From NCBI GenBank assembly GCA_028871815.1, contig JAGWMJ010000007.1:155288-219287 (forward strand): DNA of 64,000 nucleotides, in the 5' to 3' direction. The translations under genes and the position numbers were made by a program. Of this stretch, positions 8,697 through 18,206 are shown one piece after another; positions within the stretch are counted from its first letter, which is position 1, and the number at the start of each line of letters is the position of its first letter. The notes beneath the pieces were generated by a model that saw only the letters and a program-made list of their open reading frames with translations, had not been told where the DNA came from and did no database searches. Source of the stretch: Armatimonadota bacterium. GTDB taxonomy: Bacteria; Armatimonadota; Chthonomonadetes; Chthonomonadales; Chthonomonadaceae.

Positions 8697-10433
8697 ATGA
8701 GGCTCGCCGCACCGACTGCTCTCGCACTGATTCTGCTGACGCTTTGTCCGCGAGTGCATGCTCAAACCTATCCGCTCGGCCCGGACTCGATGGTCCAGGT
8801 CGGCGTGCCTCACGGCACCGTGACGCACAGCACGTTCACCAGCAAAACGGTGTTTCCGGGCACAGTTCGCGACTGCTGGGTCTACGTTCCCGCAGAATAT
8901 GACGGCAAAACGCCGGCGTGCCTGATGGTTTTTCAGGATGGCGGCTGGTTTGCCGATACAAACAGCAGCTTTCGGGTTCCAGTGGTGTGCGATAACCTGA
9001 TCTACCACCACCAGATGCCTGTGACGATCGTGGTGATGGTGAACCCAGGCGTGGTTCCGGCAGCGAACTCACACGCCCTGGCGCGATACAATCGCAGCCT
9101 GGAATACGACTCCATGAGTGGTCGGTACGTCCGGTTTCTGAACGAGGAGCTGCTGCCGGCGCTTATCGGCAAGTACCATATCAGCTCAGACCCGAGCGAC
9201 CGAGCGATTGGCGGCATCAGTTCCGGCGGCAGCTGCGCGTTTACCGCTGCCTGGGAGCGGCCCGACTGCTTCCGGCGCGTCCTATCGTTCGTCGGGAGCT
9301 TCACCGACCTGCGAGGCGCCGATCGCTACCCGAGTCTGATCCGCAAGAGCGCTCCGAGGCCAATTCGAGTCTTCATGCAAGACGCTACTCACGATCTGGA
9401 CATCTACCCAGGCAGTTGGTACTTGAACGCCCAGAGCATCGCCGACGCATTACGCTATTCCGGCTACGCGGTGAAGTTTGTGGTGGGCAGCGGCGGCCAC
9501 GATGGCATTCAGGGTGGTGCGATAATGCCCGACGCACTGCGGTGGCTATGGCGCGGCTACCCGGACGCAGTTCGGGCCGCAGCCACGTCGCCGCAACATG
9601 ATACCGATGCACTGATGCCCCGCCGGGCCTGGTCGAGGGTAAGCTCGGCCGGGTTCGCAGCCGGGGCCGTGGCCTCCGCACCGGATGGCAGCCTCTACCT
9701 GGCGGTTCGGAGCGGCGGTATCGAACGGTTCAACCCGCAAGGTAAGCCAGCCGGCTGGCTGGTGCGAGCGGGTAACTATACCGCTCTCGCATGCAAGGCC
9801 GATGGAGTCGTGGTTGGTGCATTGAACCGGTCCATCGTTGAGATCGACGGAAACGGTAACCGCCGCACGGTAGCCAGGGGATTTACCGCTGGAGGACTCG
9901 TGGCAAACCATGCCGGCGACATCTATGCATCAGACCCCGGGCACGCGACCATCTGGCTCATTCCGGAACATGGTCACGCCACAGCCGCGGTTAAGGGCGC
10001 AAACGAAGCGGGCGCGCTCGCGCTAAGTCCCGACCAGACGCTGCTTCTGGCCGCGTCCCGGTCTCCGGGCCGATACATCTGGTCGTACCAGATAGGGCAG
10101 GAGGGACAGCTTCATTTCGGCCAGCCGTACTTCGATCTGTTCGTAAGGCACGATCATCCGGAGGACACAGTATCGGCTCTCACCACGCTGACGGATGGCG
10201 AACTGGTGGCAACCACGCCCGCTGGTTTGGATCTCTTTGACCAGGCGGGACGCACAACCGGAGTCGTTCCACTTCCCGCCCGCAAGGGAGCTGCCGGAGC
10301 GGCGTTTTGCGGCGGAAACGGTCAAACGCTCGTGGCAGTTGCTGCAGACGGAGCGGTGTACATCTGGCCCACCCAGATTGCTGGAGCCATGCCGTTTGCA
10401 ACTCCATCGGAACCTGCCGCGCCGATTCTCTAG
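8697..10433 (+). CDS. Secreted esterase (enterochelin-esterase-like) fused to an SMP-30-type propeller
   Basis: 578 residues with a signal peptide (hydrophobic core APTALALILLTL, cleavage near VHA-Q). Residues about 35-290 are an alpha/beta hydrolase of the IroE/Fes group: VYVPAEYDGKTPACLMVFQDG, nucleophile Ser175 in GISSGGS, an acidic VFMQDATHDLD region and the His in VVGSGGHDG. Residues about 310-575 repeat GSLYLAV, GDIYASDPGHATIWLI and DGAVYIWPT, the pattern of SMP-30/gluconolactonase propellers. Such fusions may hydrolyse an ester and then a lactone, but this is inference. The ATG at 8697 has GGAGGAA upstream and is preferred to an ATG five codons earlier. Confidence 0.88.
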   Translation: MRLAAPTALALILLTLCPRVHAQTYPLGPDSMVQVGVPHGTVTHSTFTSKTVFPGTVRDCWVYVPAEYDGKTPACLMVFQDGGWFADTNSSFRVPVVCDNLIYHHQMPVTIVVMVNPGVVPAANSHALARYNRSLEYDSMSGRYVRFLNEELLPALIGKYHISSDPSDRAIGGISSGGSCAFTAAWERPDCFRRVLSFVGSFTDLRGADRYPSLIRKSAPRPIRVFMQDATHDLDIYPGSWYLNAQSIADALRYSGYAVKFVVGSGGHDGIQGGAIMPDALRWLWRGYPDAVRAAATSPQHDTDALMPRRAWSRVSSAGFAAGAVASAPDGSLYLAVRSGGIERFNPQGKPAGWLVRAGNYTALACKADGVVVGALNRSIVEIDGNGNRRTVARGFTAGGLVANHAGDIYASDPGHATIWLIPEHGHATAAVKGANEAGALALSPDQTLLLAASRSPGRYIWSYQIGQEGQLHFGQPYFDLFVRHDHPEDTVSALTTLTDGELVATTPAGLDLFDQAGRTTGVVPLPARKGAAGAAFCGGNGQTLVAVAADGAVYIWPTQIAGAMPFATPSEPAAPIL

Positions 10434-10501
10434 TCGGCGCCGCAGAACTGCGCCGTTTCGCGACGGAAAGCGGATCGGCCACGTGCGTCTTTACGGAGCG
10501 G

Positions 10502-11089
10502 CTAGTGCGGCTCCCAGCCCGCAGCACCCTCTTGCAGCAGGTCAAAGAGATGCCAGATTGCGCAGAACTCGTCTCCCGGACCAAACGTTGCGCTGGAGAT
10601 ACGGTGTACGCCGTGATGGGGCTCGCGATGAAACGACGAAACGCCGGGCCAGACCATTCCCTCATCGTCGAGGAACCCACAGTCCGCGGCGAAGGTGGTT
10701 CCGGCAATGGACACCATGGGAAACTGCCAGCCGCGACGAGCCGATATGGCGCTCATCTCCTCGGGTGAGTCTGGCGAAGAGACGGCGAACGCCGTCCTCC
10801 TCAGGATGTGGGGCAATACGCCATTCAGACCGTCCGCCCAGAGCGAACAGTAGTTACAGCGCTGGCCCATGTTGTGAACAACAAGCAAGTCGGACCGATC
10901 ACCAAAGAGCTGGAGGAGCGTTACCGGGCCATCAGACTTGTCGCGGAACGTGTAGTTACTCATGGTCATCGCCGAGTGCAGTCGGCGCAATTCGGTCTGG
11001 CGCTTCCTAAGAGCCGCTATTTGTGCGTCTAGCGCTTCCAGTTCCCCAGCGACCGAGGCGTCGCGCGCATCGGCGTTTATTGCTTCCAT
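10502..11089 (-). CDS. DUF899-family thioredoxin-like protein
   Basis: 195 residues. The hallmark MGQRCNYCSLWADGLNG, FAVSSPDSPEEM, RRGWQFPMVSIAGTTFAAD, MVWPGVSSFHR and FGPGDEFCAIWHLFDLL blocks are those of DUF899 proteins, a thioredoxin-fold group with an unusual CxxC (here CNYC) that is often cytoplasmic and of unproved function. An N-terminal coiled segment (ALDAQIAALRKRQTELRRL) precedes the fold. Start at 11089 is supported by a GAGGGGG ribosome binding site. It is the last gene after the DUF2961 gene on the same strand, separated by 28 bases. Confidence 0.87.
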   Translation of the reverse strand: MEAINADARDASVAGELEALDAQIAALRKRQTELRRLHSAMTMSNYTFRDKSDGPVTLLQLFGDRSDLLVVHNMGQRCNYCSLWADGLNGVLPHILRRTAFAVSSPDSPEEMSAISARRGWQFPMVSIAGTTFAADCGFLDDEGMVWPGVSSFHREPHHGVHRISSATFGPGDEFCAIWHLFDLLQEGAAGWEPH

Positions 11090-11117
11090 TTTGCCCCCTC
11101 TGGCCGGCACCACCGCG

Positions 11118-12632
11118 CTAAGCGTTTCGCTGTTCTTCCCACCGCCGCTCCTCGGAACGGATATGCGCAGACCCTGGATCCATATACCAGTACGCTACGC
11201 TGCGGTAGACGCCGCTGCAGTTGTTGCCGGTGCCGTGCTCCAGCGTAAACCGTCCGTGTCGGTGAAATGGAATCGGATCAGATGCATGGAAGCGGTAACC
11301 GTAGATCCTGATCCCCTCGTTCCACGGTCCTTCGGCGTCATCGCCCGAAACCGGACCGGAATAGCCTCGGATACCCCACGCGTCGTTGAGGTAATCCTCG
11401 AGGCCCGTACCGTAAAGCGTCCTTTCGGGGTCATCGTCGATGTAGAACATCTCATCGCCCTCGCAGGCAGCGCGGTCCGTGGGCGCATCGCTCATATCCA
11501 CCTCGAATGCGGTGCCGACAAAGTGTCCGGCCGCGCGCGCATTCAGGAGCTCCACGTTGTCGCGACCATCCAGATTGAGCAGGCGACAAGCCACGCCGCC
11601 GTAGTCGCGATGGTCGGGGCCGTGAGGAGTTTCGTGGTGCCATGTGGCACGGAATCGGAAGAGGCTTCGCGCCGTAACAGCCTCCAGGGGTTCCCAGGTC
11701 TCCGCGATCCTGCAGGTTACCGGCAGGATGCTTCGGTTCTGAAGGGTCAGAGTGGCGCGATGTGAGTGCGGCATGGCGAAGCGACACCACCCAGCGGCCA
11801 CTCCCGTAGTACCGATGAACGTTGAGGTCGGCAACTTCTGCTGGCCAAAGTTCATGAAGAACGGACCGAGTGGCGCCCGGATGGAAGGATCGCGTGGTTC
11901 GTCGTCATCAAAGTGTCCGGCAATCCACATGTTTTCCCAAAGGTGGCGCATGTGCGTCGGACTTAGATCCGACGGCAGCTCGATCCAAAGACCGGTTATT
12001 ACTCCGGGGCCGTCATAGCGGGTCACCTCAACCGACTCGCCGGGCGCCACGGTTACGTCGCGCATCGCAGGCGCCAATGGCGGCGCAGCTTGCCAGACTG
12101 CTGCAGTCCGGGCTATCTCCGGCTTGTTAAGGCCGGCTGCGTCAAAGCTGGAAACCGGTGTTTGGTCTGGCAGTTGCAGGTAGTCCAGATGGTAGTAGAG
12201 ATAGTCATCGGCAGGGTCGATAGTTACGAGACAGTGGCTGCGGAATGGGATGGGGCAGTAACTTGTGTGCCCCATCGCAAGCCGTTCGGAGCGCGAGCGC
12301 TGCGAGTTGAGTTCACCTTCGCCGCCTACACCGAAACTCAACGGCAGCAGCCGAAAGAGTTCTGCGAATGGTAAGTCAAGAACCGGCTCCGGTGATCCAT
12401 CCAGACGGATGCGGATTGCGCCAGACCGTGGATCGGCGGTCCAGATGCGGCAGATAGCCCCGGGGCCATCAGCCTCCATGAGGACCGCCTCCGACCCGCT
12501 ATGGCGAACGTAGTTACTCCAATCGCGGTTGCCGCCTCGTCGGTCATAACTCGAGGCAAGCCGCATGGAACCAGGACGCGCCGCCGCGAGAGCGATTGGG
12601 TTCCAATACGGCTCGAGCAAATGCCGGTACAT
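11118..12632 (-). CDS. DUF2961 (GH172-like) glycosidase
   Basis: 504 residues without a signal peptide. DUF2961 features are visible: SMRLASSYDRRGGNRDWSNY near the N-terminus, AICRIWTADPRSGAIRIRLD, GVITGLWIELPS, MNFGQQKLPTS, the acidic DDDPERTLYGTGLEDYLNDAW and FHASDPIPFHRHGRFTLEHG. Members of this family include GH172 enzymes acting on fructofuranosyl and arabinofuranosyl linkages; the acidic residues in GLEDYLND probably lie in the active site. The ATG at 12632 gives the usual family N-terminus (YRHLLEPYWNP) and falls just after the upstream stop; no clear ribosome binding site is seen. Probably cotranscribed with the zinc-ribbon gene upstream. Confidence 0.85.
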   Translation of the reverse strand: MYRHLLEPYWNPIALAAARPGSMRLASSYDRRGGNRDWSNYVRHSGSEAVLMEADGPGAICRIWTADPRSGAIRIRLDGSPEPVLDLPFAELFRLLPLSFGVGGEGELNSQRSRSERLAMGHTSYCPIPFRSHCLVTIDPADDYLYYHLDYLQLPDQTPVSSFDAAGLNKPEIARTAAVWQAAPPLAPAMRDVTVAPGESVEVTRYDGPGVITGLWIELPSDLSPTHMRHLWENMWIAGHFDDDEPRDPSIRAPLGPFFMNFGQQKLPTSTFIGTTGVAAGWCRFAMPHSHRATLTLQNRSILPVTCRIAETWEPLEAVTARSLFRFRATWHHETPHGPDHRDYGGVACRLLNLDGRDNVELLNARAAGHFVGTAFEVDMSDAPTDRAACEGDEMFYIDDDPERTLYGTGLEDYLNDAWGIRGYSGPVSGDDAEGPWNEGIRIYGYRFHASDPIPFHRHGRFTLEHGTGNNCSGVYRSVAYWYMDPGSAHIRSEERRWEEQRNA

Positions 12633-12645
12633 GAGATTTGGCGAA

Positions 12646-13056
12646 TCAGCCTGCCAGCTGCTGTGGCGCGGCCGAAACGGACATCGCATCGATGAGAATA
12701 TCCAGGTGGCCCGCCGCTTGATCCCAGCGTGAAACGAATCTGACCGCCTCTCCACAATCCCGAAAAAAGCCGGTCAATCGGCAAACGTCGGCATCCGGTA
12801 TGGGTTGTGCGAACGCCCGCGCGCGGCAACGACCGTCGGTATCCACAGTCACAAAAACTCCGAATCCCGGCCAGCTACGGGGCCCCGATGGCGCCTCCTC
12901 CTCGGTGTGCCCACAAAGCGGGCACACCGATACCGCGCGAGCGCCATTGCCTTGCCCACGGCGGTCACATACCGCTTCGGAGTGGCCGCACTGAACGCAG
13001 GTGCGCATTTGCGTCTCAACGATGCGCAGCGGAGTCGGATCGGGGGTATTGGCCAT
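12646..13056 (-). CDS. Small zinc-ribbon protein of unknown function
   Basis: 136 residues from the chosen ATG. Residues 15-60 carry two CxxC knuckles, CVQCGHSEAVC and CPLCGHTEEEA, a probable zinc ribbon. The rest (GVFVTVDTDGRCRARAF ... CRLTGFFRDCGEAVRF) does not match a family I know. The stop is 13 bases before the DUF2961 start, so the two are likely cotranscribed. An alternative ATG at 13068 overlaps the stop of the small frame upstream in an ATGA, which would suggest coupling. Confidence 0.6.
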   Translation of the reverse strand: MANTPDPTPLRIVETQMRTCVQCGHSEAVCDRRGQGNGARAVSVCPLCGHTEEEAPSGPRSWPGFGVFVTVDTDGRCRARAFAQPIPDADVCRLTGFFRDCGEAVRFVSRWDQAAGHLDILIDAMSVSAAPQQLAG

Positions 13057-13064
13057 CTGTCTAA

Positions 13065-13319
13065 TCATCCCATCATGCGGGCGTACTCCGTATCGGCACA
13101 GTCGCGGCTGCAAGATGCGCGCACCTCGAAGTCGACGTGACGAAACGGACAGTGATACTCGGCAACACCGGCAGCAGTCATTGTCGGAATGTACGCCCGG
13201 ACCGGTCGATACCGGGGGTCATACCAATCGGCTGCTTCAAAACGGCCTGCCGGCAAATACGCGGATCGTATAAGCGCAAAGAGAGCGGAATGCCTCGATT
13301 CTCGCTGCCTTTGTGCCAC
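13065..13319 (-). CDS. Possible small Cys-rich protein (GTG start)
   Basis: A frame of 84 codons that ends in an ATGA overlap with an alternative start of the zinc-ribbon gene. The C-terminal part holds EYHCPFRHVDFEV and CSRDCADTEY, a Cys/His arrangement that could bind metal. There is no ribosome binding site before the GTG and no family is recognised, so this may be a chance frame. Confidence 0.28.
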   Translation of the reverse strand: MAQRQRESRHSALFALIRSAYLPAGRFEAADWYDPRYRPVRAYIPTMTAAGVAEYHCPFRHVDFEVRASCSRDCADTEYARMMG

Positions 13320-13571
13320 CAGTCCGGGCCGACAACCCGTTCACCACTGTACCAAGATTCTATATCTTTGGCAAGAGTAGAAGTTTAACCACGACTTTCT
13401 GATTCGTGTGGTTCGCGGCAAGGAAGGGCGTATACATGCCGGACCGCCGACACGGCTTAGATCGACTTATGTCGGTGTAAAACTGTTCGATGGATGGAGA
13501 CTGAACTAGTTATAACGCCGTTAAGAGGTTCATCGAATCATCAAAATCCTATTAACAGTTGACATCTGGTC

Positions 13572-13600
13572 TTGACAACCGATTCAGCTTTTGGTAGAAT
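13572..13600 (+). promoter_or_regulatory. Near-consensus sigma70 promoter
   Basis: TTGACA (13572-13577), 17-base spacer, TAGAAT (13595-13600). The start would be near 13607, giving a short leader holding the GAGGAAA ribosome binding site before the ATG at 13621. The 300 bases upstream are AT-richer than the neighbourhood. Confidence 0.75.
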
Positions 13601-13620
13601 GAAAACTGAGGAAATACACC

Positions 13621-13959
13621 ATGCGGAAGCGTTCGCAAATCACTCGCAAATCCATTGTGGAAAGTACGGAAGCGCTTATCTCGTCCGACGCGGCGGGTCA
13701 GAGCGTGAGTGACGCGGAGTGGCAGCAACTCGTTGGGCGTCTATTGCCAGATATGCTGACGCCGGACCGCGAAGCGTTGCGCAATGAGTTAATCGCGCTC
13801 TACCATGAATACGCGAAGGACGCCCAGGTGGCCCAGGCGATTGTGGCCGAACACGAAGAGGTTGCCACCGAGGCGCGCGAGACCATGAAGCGGGCGCAAA
13901 TCGGCGGTGAACTGGTCGAGAAGCTGTTGCGGATGGAGTTTCCCGACTTCGCGCCCTAG
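13621..13959 (+). CDS. Small acidic helical protein of unknown function
   Basis: 112 residues, mostly helical, with a basic start (MRKRSQITRKS) and acidic middle (AQAIVAEHEEVATEARETMK). The ending EKLLRMEFPDFAP is a hydrophobic-acidic tail. No family is recognised. It has one of the best promoters in the window and a GAGGAAA ribosome binding site, so it is surely expressed. Its TAG overlaps the stop of the convergent PhyH gene within a CTAG palindrome, so both genes terminate on the same four bases. Confidence 0.75.
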   Translation: MRKRSQITRKSIVESTEALISSDAAGQSVSDAEWQQLVGRLLPDMLTPDREALRNELIALYHEYAKDAQVAQAIVAEHEEVATEARETMKRAQIGGELVEKLLRMEFPDFAP

Positions 13960-14834
13960 TTGTGGCCCGGCTGTGTAAGCTGCGGCGCACGCCCCGCCGG
14001 CCCCCACGCATCCAACCCAAGCAGTTTGCGCCCAAGCGCGGTAAGCTTTGCTGGTTCCCCGGTGCTCTGTTCGATCCGTCGCGAATCGCCGGGAAAGTAC
14101 GGCGCCACCGGTGGATTTCGCTCTCTCCAGCAGGCAATGCGGGCCTCCCGTGCTCCGGCGTTTGCCTCGTCTGCCGGGCGCATTGCGATATACTGGGCGA
14201 ACCGGGCAGCGCTCCCGCGGTTCTGCCCGTTTCCGTGGGCTAAAAGCCGGTCCCAAATGATCAGGTCGCCGGCACGTGCCGGAATCGGCTCAACGTGCAG
14301 GCCGGCAAGATCCGGCACGCGCGGGTTTCTCGCCTTTGGCTGCGTGGCAATCCAGGCCTCGAGGTTGCGATGAAACCCCGGTATGCACTGAAAACCACCC
14401 ATGGAGGCATCGGTATCGGCGAGGCACAACACGCCCTGAACCCAGAACGGGATCGAAAGGTCGGAGGTGTCCACGTCCCAGTGAATAAACCCTTTGTGGT
14501 CATACTCGGGATGCGCCCGGGAAGTCGGCGGCTTCATGTTCACCCGATCGATCGTCACCCATAAGTGCGGCTCACCAATCAACTCGGCAAACACTTCATA
14601 AAGCCGTGGATTCTGCCGGTTGTTCCACTCGCTCTGGTGGTGGTACATCTCCACCATTCCGCCCGGCGTGAGTGGTGGCCGGTACCAATCTTCCGGTTCG
14701 TCCGGATCCATGCCGAGAAACGCAAAGATTGCTGCAATAACGGCCCGGCAATCGGCCTCGGCAACCACGCCGGGTACTACGATGTAGCCATTATCGCGAA
14801 AGAATGCGTGGTCACCCACTGTCAGCCGTGTCAT
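13956..14834 (-). CDS. Phytanoyl-CoA dioxygenase (PhyH) family protein
   Basis: 292 residues. PhyH enzymes are Fe(II)/2-oxoglutarate-dependent hydroxylases; the iron triad is visible as H118 and D120 in FIHWDVD and H200 in LLAHGNGQNR, with R206 as the likely 2-oxoglutarate contact. FFRDNGYIVVPGVV at the N-terminus and GGFQCIPGFHRNL are further family marks. The ATG overlaps the stop of the upstream alpha-mannosidase by four bases (ATGA), so translation is coupled and the two probably share a carbohydrate-related context. The substrate is unknown. Confidence 0.9.
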   Translation of the reverse strand: MTRLTVGDHAFFRDNGYIVVPGVVAEADCRAVIAAIFAFLGMDPDEPEDWYRPPLTPGGMVEMYHHQSEWNNRQNPRLYEVFAELIGEPHLWVTIDRVNMKPPTSRAHPEYDHKGFIHWDVDTSDLSIPFWVQGVLCLADTDASMGGFQCIPGFHRNLEAWIATQPKARNPRVPDLAGLHVEPIPARAGDLIIWDRLLAHGNGQNRGSAARFAQYIAMRPADEANAGAREARIACWRERNPPVAPYFPGDSRRIEQSTGEPAKLTALGRKLLGLDAWGPAGRAPQLTQPGHN

Positions 14835-17800
14835 CGCGCGTTACCGGCTCCGTGCTCGATGATTACGGTGCGAACTTGCCACGGCGCGAAGTCCAGATGG
14901 ATCCGGCCGTCGAGGATTTGGACCGGTTCAACTCGATCCTCCACGATGTTGGCGGTCCACGCATTAGCGCCGGCGGGCAGCCCGCACAGCCGTACGCCCT
15001 CGCTTCGCCCACTACTCTCGTACATTCGCACCACCATGCCGTCGCCGTGCCGCGCCGGCTTGAGGCACTCGATGCGCACGCTCTGCGCCTCCAGCAGCTT
15101 GGGCGCAAAAGCGCCATCTTGCGGCGTCGCAGCCGCCGCACCGCCGTCTGCAGACCGCCTTTCGGTGGGGTCACGGACAACTAGTGGAATGTTGAGCGAT
15201 GCCGCAGCGGTCGGTACCCGAGCCAGGCACCAGTCTTCCGGATAAAAGAGCAGACTGTAGATGATGGAGTGTTGGCCAACATCGGAGATTGCGTCGGGAT
15301 CGTAGCCGCTGCGTAAGAGTGTGATCCGCAGCCGCGATCCGAGCGCGTCGTATCCATACTTTCCGGTGTTGAGCAAAGCAAACCCGTAGCTCGGCTCTCC
15401 CACGGCGGCCCAGCGAAGCGCCGGCGATTCCTGGCCACTGGCGGGCCGACACGCCGCGCCAAACGGAGTTTCGAACCACGCCTCACACGCTGCCAGGCTG
15501 GCCGTAAATGCAGCCTTCAGTGAAGGCACTCCCGCTTCCGGCGTACCCAACTCCTGCCAATCCACATTCGTCACGAAGTCCACCTGTGGCAGCTCGGAGT
15601 AGAAGCGCATCCGCTGTACGATGCTCGACTTCCGCACTTTGTGGCGCACCTGAAGCTCGACGAATGCCGGCCCGGCGGCAGTGACGCTAGTTTCGGCGCC
15701 ACGAATCAGACTCTCCTCACGGTACACCTCATCGAGATGCCATGCCGACATGCCGTGCGGGTGCTCGTCGACGATCTGAAAAACGTTCAATCCGAGATCG
15801 GGCCGTGCCGTGTCCAGGTAGTCGCTGCCACGTTTCATCCCAAAACCTACCAGTTCGCGACGCACGCGCTTGTCGAAGAGTGAGACAATCACACCACTGT
15901 CTCTGCGGACGTGCGCCGTGTAGGCCGCAGTCTCCACCTTAATGTAGGGAGCGCTCGTTTGCCCTTCGCTGTCAAACTCCGCCGGCCGATCGTCGACCGG
16001 CGCGTACGCTGGTCGCACGGTAACTCCCTCGACTCCATTTGCCTCACCATCCACGATCCAGCCCGCCGTTTCGAATGGCTTCATCTGAGGCGCGAAAAGA
16101 AGCCCGCTCTCACTGTATTGCCCCAGGGCTCTCCGACCTTCCGGTCCCAACATCCACACGGCGCCCGAGCCTCGCATTCCGGGAGACTCGACAACCGCGC
16201 ACCGCTCCTCTCCCAGTGGGTTTGTAACGGCAATCGCGTCTGCCGGAACGCCGGCCTGCAAAGCCGCCAGCGACTGCTGGATGGAGCGGGCCGCAGCGTC
16301 GCACGCGTCGCGGACATCGATGCGGTTTTGCTCGTACGCCTCGTGGATCGCCGAACCGTCCAGGATGTCGTGAAACTGGTTGAACAACACCTTCCGCCAC
16401 GCTGCAGTGAGCCCGTCCGGCATACCGGCCAGAGCCGCCAGGGTGTCGGCTGCGATCAGCTGGTTTTCGCCGTGGCGATTGTATTGCTTGGTATCGGCGT
16501 GGGTGGTATAGCAGCCTTCGAAGATCGTGGCCGACTCGCCCACCGCTTCCGGCAGGACTGCGCTGCTCTCTACAACCGCTTGCGTCCAGCCGGCCAGCGT
16601 GCCGCCGAGCGTGGGCGGCAGTAGCGGATCGGCAGCAAAACGCCTCCGAGCCTCCAGACTCTGCCGCGCAGGTCCGCCGCCATGGTCTCCGATACCATGA
16701 AAGTGAATCCCTGCGGGCAGGCCCCAGGCGTGCGCGCGGATGGCTGCCATCGTGATGTCATGCGCCGTGATCTCACCATTGTACGACGGTGTGGAAAAAG
16801 CCAGGACTCTGTCGCCGTTTTGGCCCTGCCACCAGTACGCAGGCCAGGCGTTGGCGCCACCCGGATTCGCCCGGTGGTGGTAGTACCGTGACGCACCGCC
16901 GGAGGCCACCAGTTGCGGCATGTTTCCGACATGCCCAAAAGTATCTGGAGCGTGATAGACCGTCGGCGATATGCCGAAGTGTTCACGCGTCCAGGTAACC
17001 CCTTCAAGAATCTGACGCGCATGAGCCTCGGAGCCCGACATGTTGCTGTCGTTTTCAATCCAGGCGGTCGTCAAAAGCTCCCAACGGCCCTCCCGTACCA
17101 GCCTCCTCACCTCCTCGAAGAGATCTGGCTCGTGCCGCTTCAGTACTTCATAGGTTGGCGGCTGGCTGTGCGAAAACGTAAGCTCATCAAACTCGCGCAT
17201 CAGCGCCAATACACTCCGGAAGTCCCTGAGGATCACCTGCTCGGTATCCGGCCATTGCCACAACCAGTTCATGTCGATATGGCTGTGTCCGATTAGATGC
17301 ACGGGCAACGAGGAGACTCTTGATGCGAACGGCGCCAGTATTCTCGAAACAGTGTCGGCCATCTCGGCTGCCACAGGCGGAGTGACACCTGCCAGGTCAG
17401 CCGGTACGGCGCGAGCCGCCTCGTCAACCAGGGCCCGCTCCGCGTCCGTTGCGGCCAGAGCCGCAGCCAACTTCATGTGCGACCACGTAACATCCAGCAG
17501 TTCGTACATACGGCGCAGCCCAGGCGTAGTGAGATGCAGGTTCACCCAACCGGTCATCTGCTGGTCTGGAGTGCTGATCGCAAAAAGCAGCTCGCCATTT
17601 CGGCCCGATGAGAGGGTCGGCGTCACTTCAAACAGGGATGGGCCGCTTGCGACCGGCGGCAGTTCGTCCTCAAAGACTGAACGGCCGTTAAACCGGACGC
17701 TGGTTGGATAGATGCAGAACAGGGTTGCCTCAAGCACGTCGCCAGCCAGTTGTACGCCGCAGGCGGCCTCCGGCAGGTCGAGCATACATTTCAAGGTTAT

Positions 17801-17974
17801 AGTAGCGTTACGGCTAACTTCCAGTCCGTGAAAAGTTCCTCCCCCGTCAAGGTGAACCGTGCGATTGACGGCGCCGCTCACAACTTGCCACTCCGTCTCC
17901 GGAAAGCCGCTGTTTACGGCATCGGCAGCCTGGCGCAACACGAGAAGGGCGCGCACACAGTTGTCGGAAACCAT
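14831..17974 (-). CDS. Alpha-mannosidase, glycoside hydrolase family 38
   Basis: 1047 residues. The zinc site starts in LIGHSHIDMNWLWQW (H230, D234) and the catalytic nucleophile is D344 in YHAPDTFGHVGNMP. Other GH38 blocks are WELLTTAWIENDSNMSG, YWWQGQNGDRVLAF, FNQFHDILDGSAI and a C-terminal beta domain (VETAAYTAHVRRDSGVIVSLFDK). No signal peptide, so cytoplasmic, acting on imported or internal alpha-mannosides. Residues 1-220 form the usual N-terminal mixed domain. No strong ribosome binding site precedes the ATG. It is the first gene of a two-gene unit with PhyH. Confidence 0.95.
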   Translation of the reverse strand: MVSDNCVRALLVLRQAADAVNSGFPETEWQVVSGAVNRTVHLDGGGTFHGLEVSRNATITLKCMLDLPEAACGVQLAGDVLEATLFCIYPTSVRFNGRSVFEDELPPVASGPSLFEVTPTLSSGRNGELLFAISTPDQQMTGWVNLHLTTPGLRRMYELLDVTWSHMKLAAALAATDAERALVDEAARAVPADLAGVTPPVAAEMADTVSRILAPFASRVSSLPVHLIGHSHIDMNWLWQWPDTEQVILRDFRSVLALMREFDELTFSHSQPPTYEVLKRHEPDLFEEVRRLVREGRWELLTTAWIENDSNMSGSEAHARQILEGVTWTREHFGISPTVYHAPDTFGHVGNMPQLVASGGASRYYHHRANPGGANAWPAYWWQGQNGDRVLAFSTPSYNGEITAHDITMAAIRAHAWGLPAGIHFHGIGDHGGGPARQSLEARRRFAADPLLPPTLGGTLAGWTQAVVESSAVLPEAVGESATIFEGCYTTHADTKQYNRHGENQLIAADTLAALAGMPDGLTAAWRKVLFNQFHDILDGSAIHEAYEQNRIDVRDACDAAARSIQQSLAALQAGVPADAIAVTNPLGEERCAVVESPGMRGSGAVWMLGPEGRRALGQYSESGLLFAPQMKPFETAGWIVDGEANGVEGVTVRPAYAPVDDRPAEFDSEGQTSAPYIKVETAAYTAHVRRDSGVIVSLFDKRVRRELVGFGMKRGSDYLDTARPDLGLNVFQIVDEHPHGMSAWHLDEVYREESLIRGAETSVTAAGPAFVELQVRHKVRKSSIVQRMRFYSELPQVDFVTNVDWQELGTPEAGVPSLKAAFTASLAACEAWFETPFGAACRPASGQESPALRWAAVGEPSYGFALLNTGKYGYDALGSRLRITLLRSGYDPDAISDVGQHSIIYSLLFYPEDWCLARVPTAAASLNIPLVVRDPTERRSADGGAAAATPQDGAFAPKLLEAQSVRIECLKPARHGDGMVVRMYESSGRSEGVRLCGLPAGANAWTANIVEDRVEPVQILDGRIHLDFAPWQVRTVIIEHGAGNAR

Positions 17975-18206
17975 GATGAGTGTGACTCCGCAAATGCGAT
18001 GCGTCCGGCTCGGCAGAAGCGCCGCCGTCGCGCCGGCGTGTTCCGCGAGTCACCGCAGTTCTCCTGCCGCTGCGCGCGGTTCTTACACAGCGTGGCAGGT
18101 TACTGCATCGCCGATGTCGAATCGAGGGGCTGTTAGCCGCTGCCGACCGCCATATGATTTGCCGGACCGCTATTGATTGCCCGCCTGGTGTGAAGGAGAG
18201 AGACTT

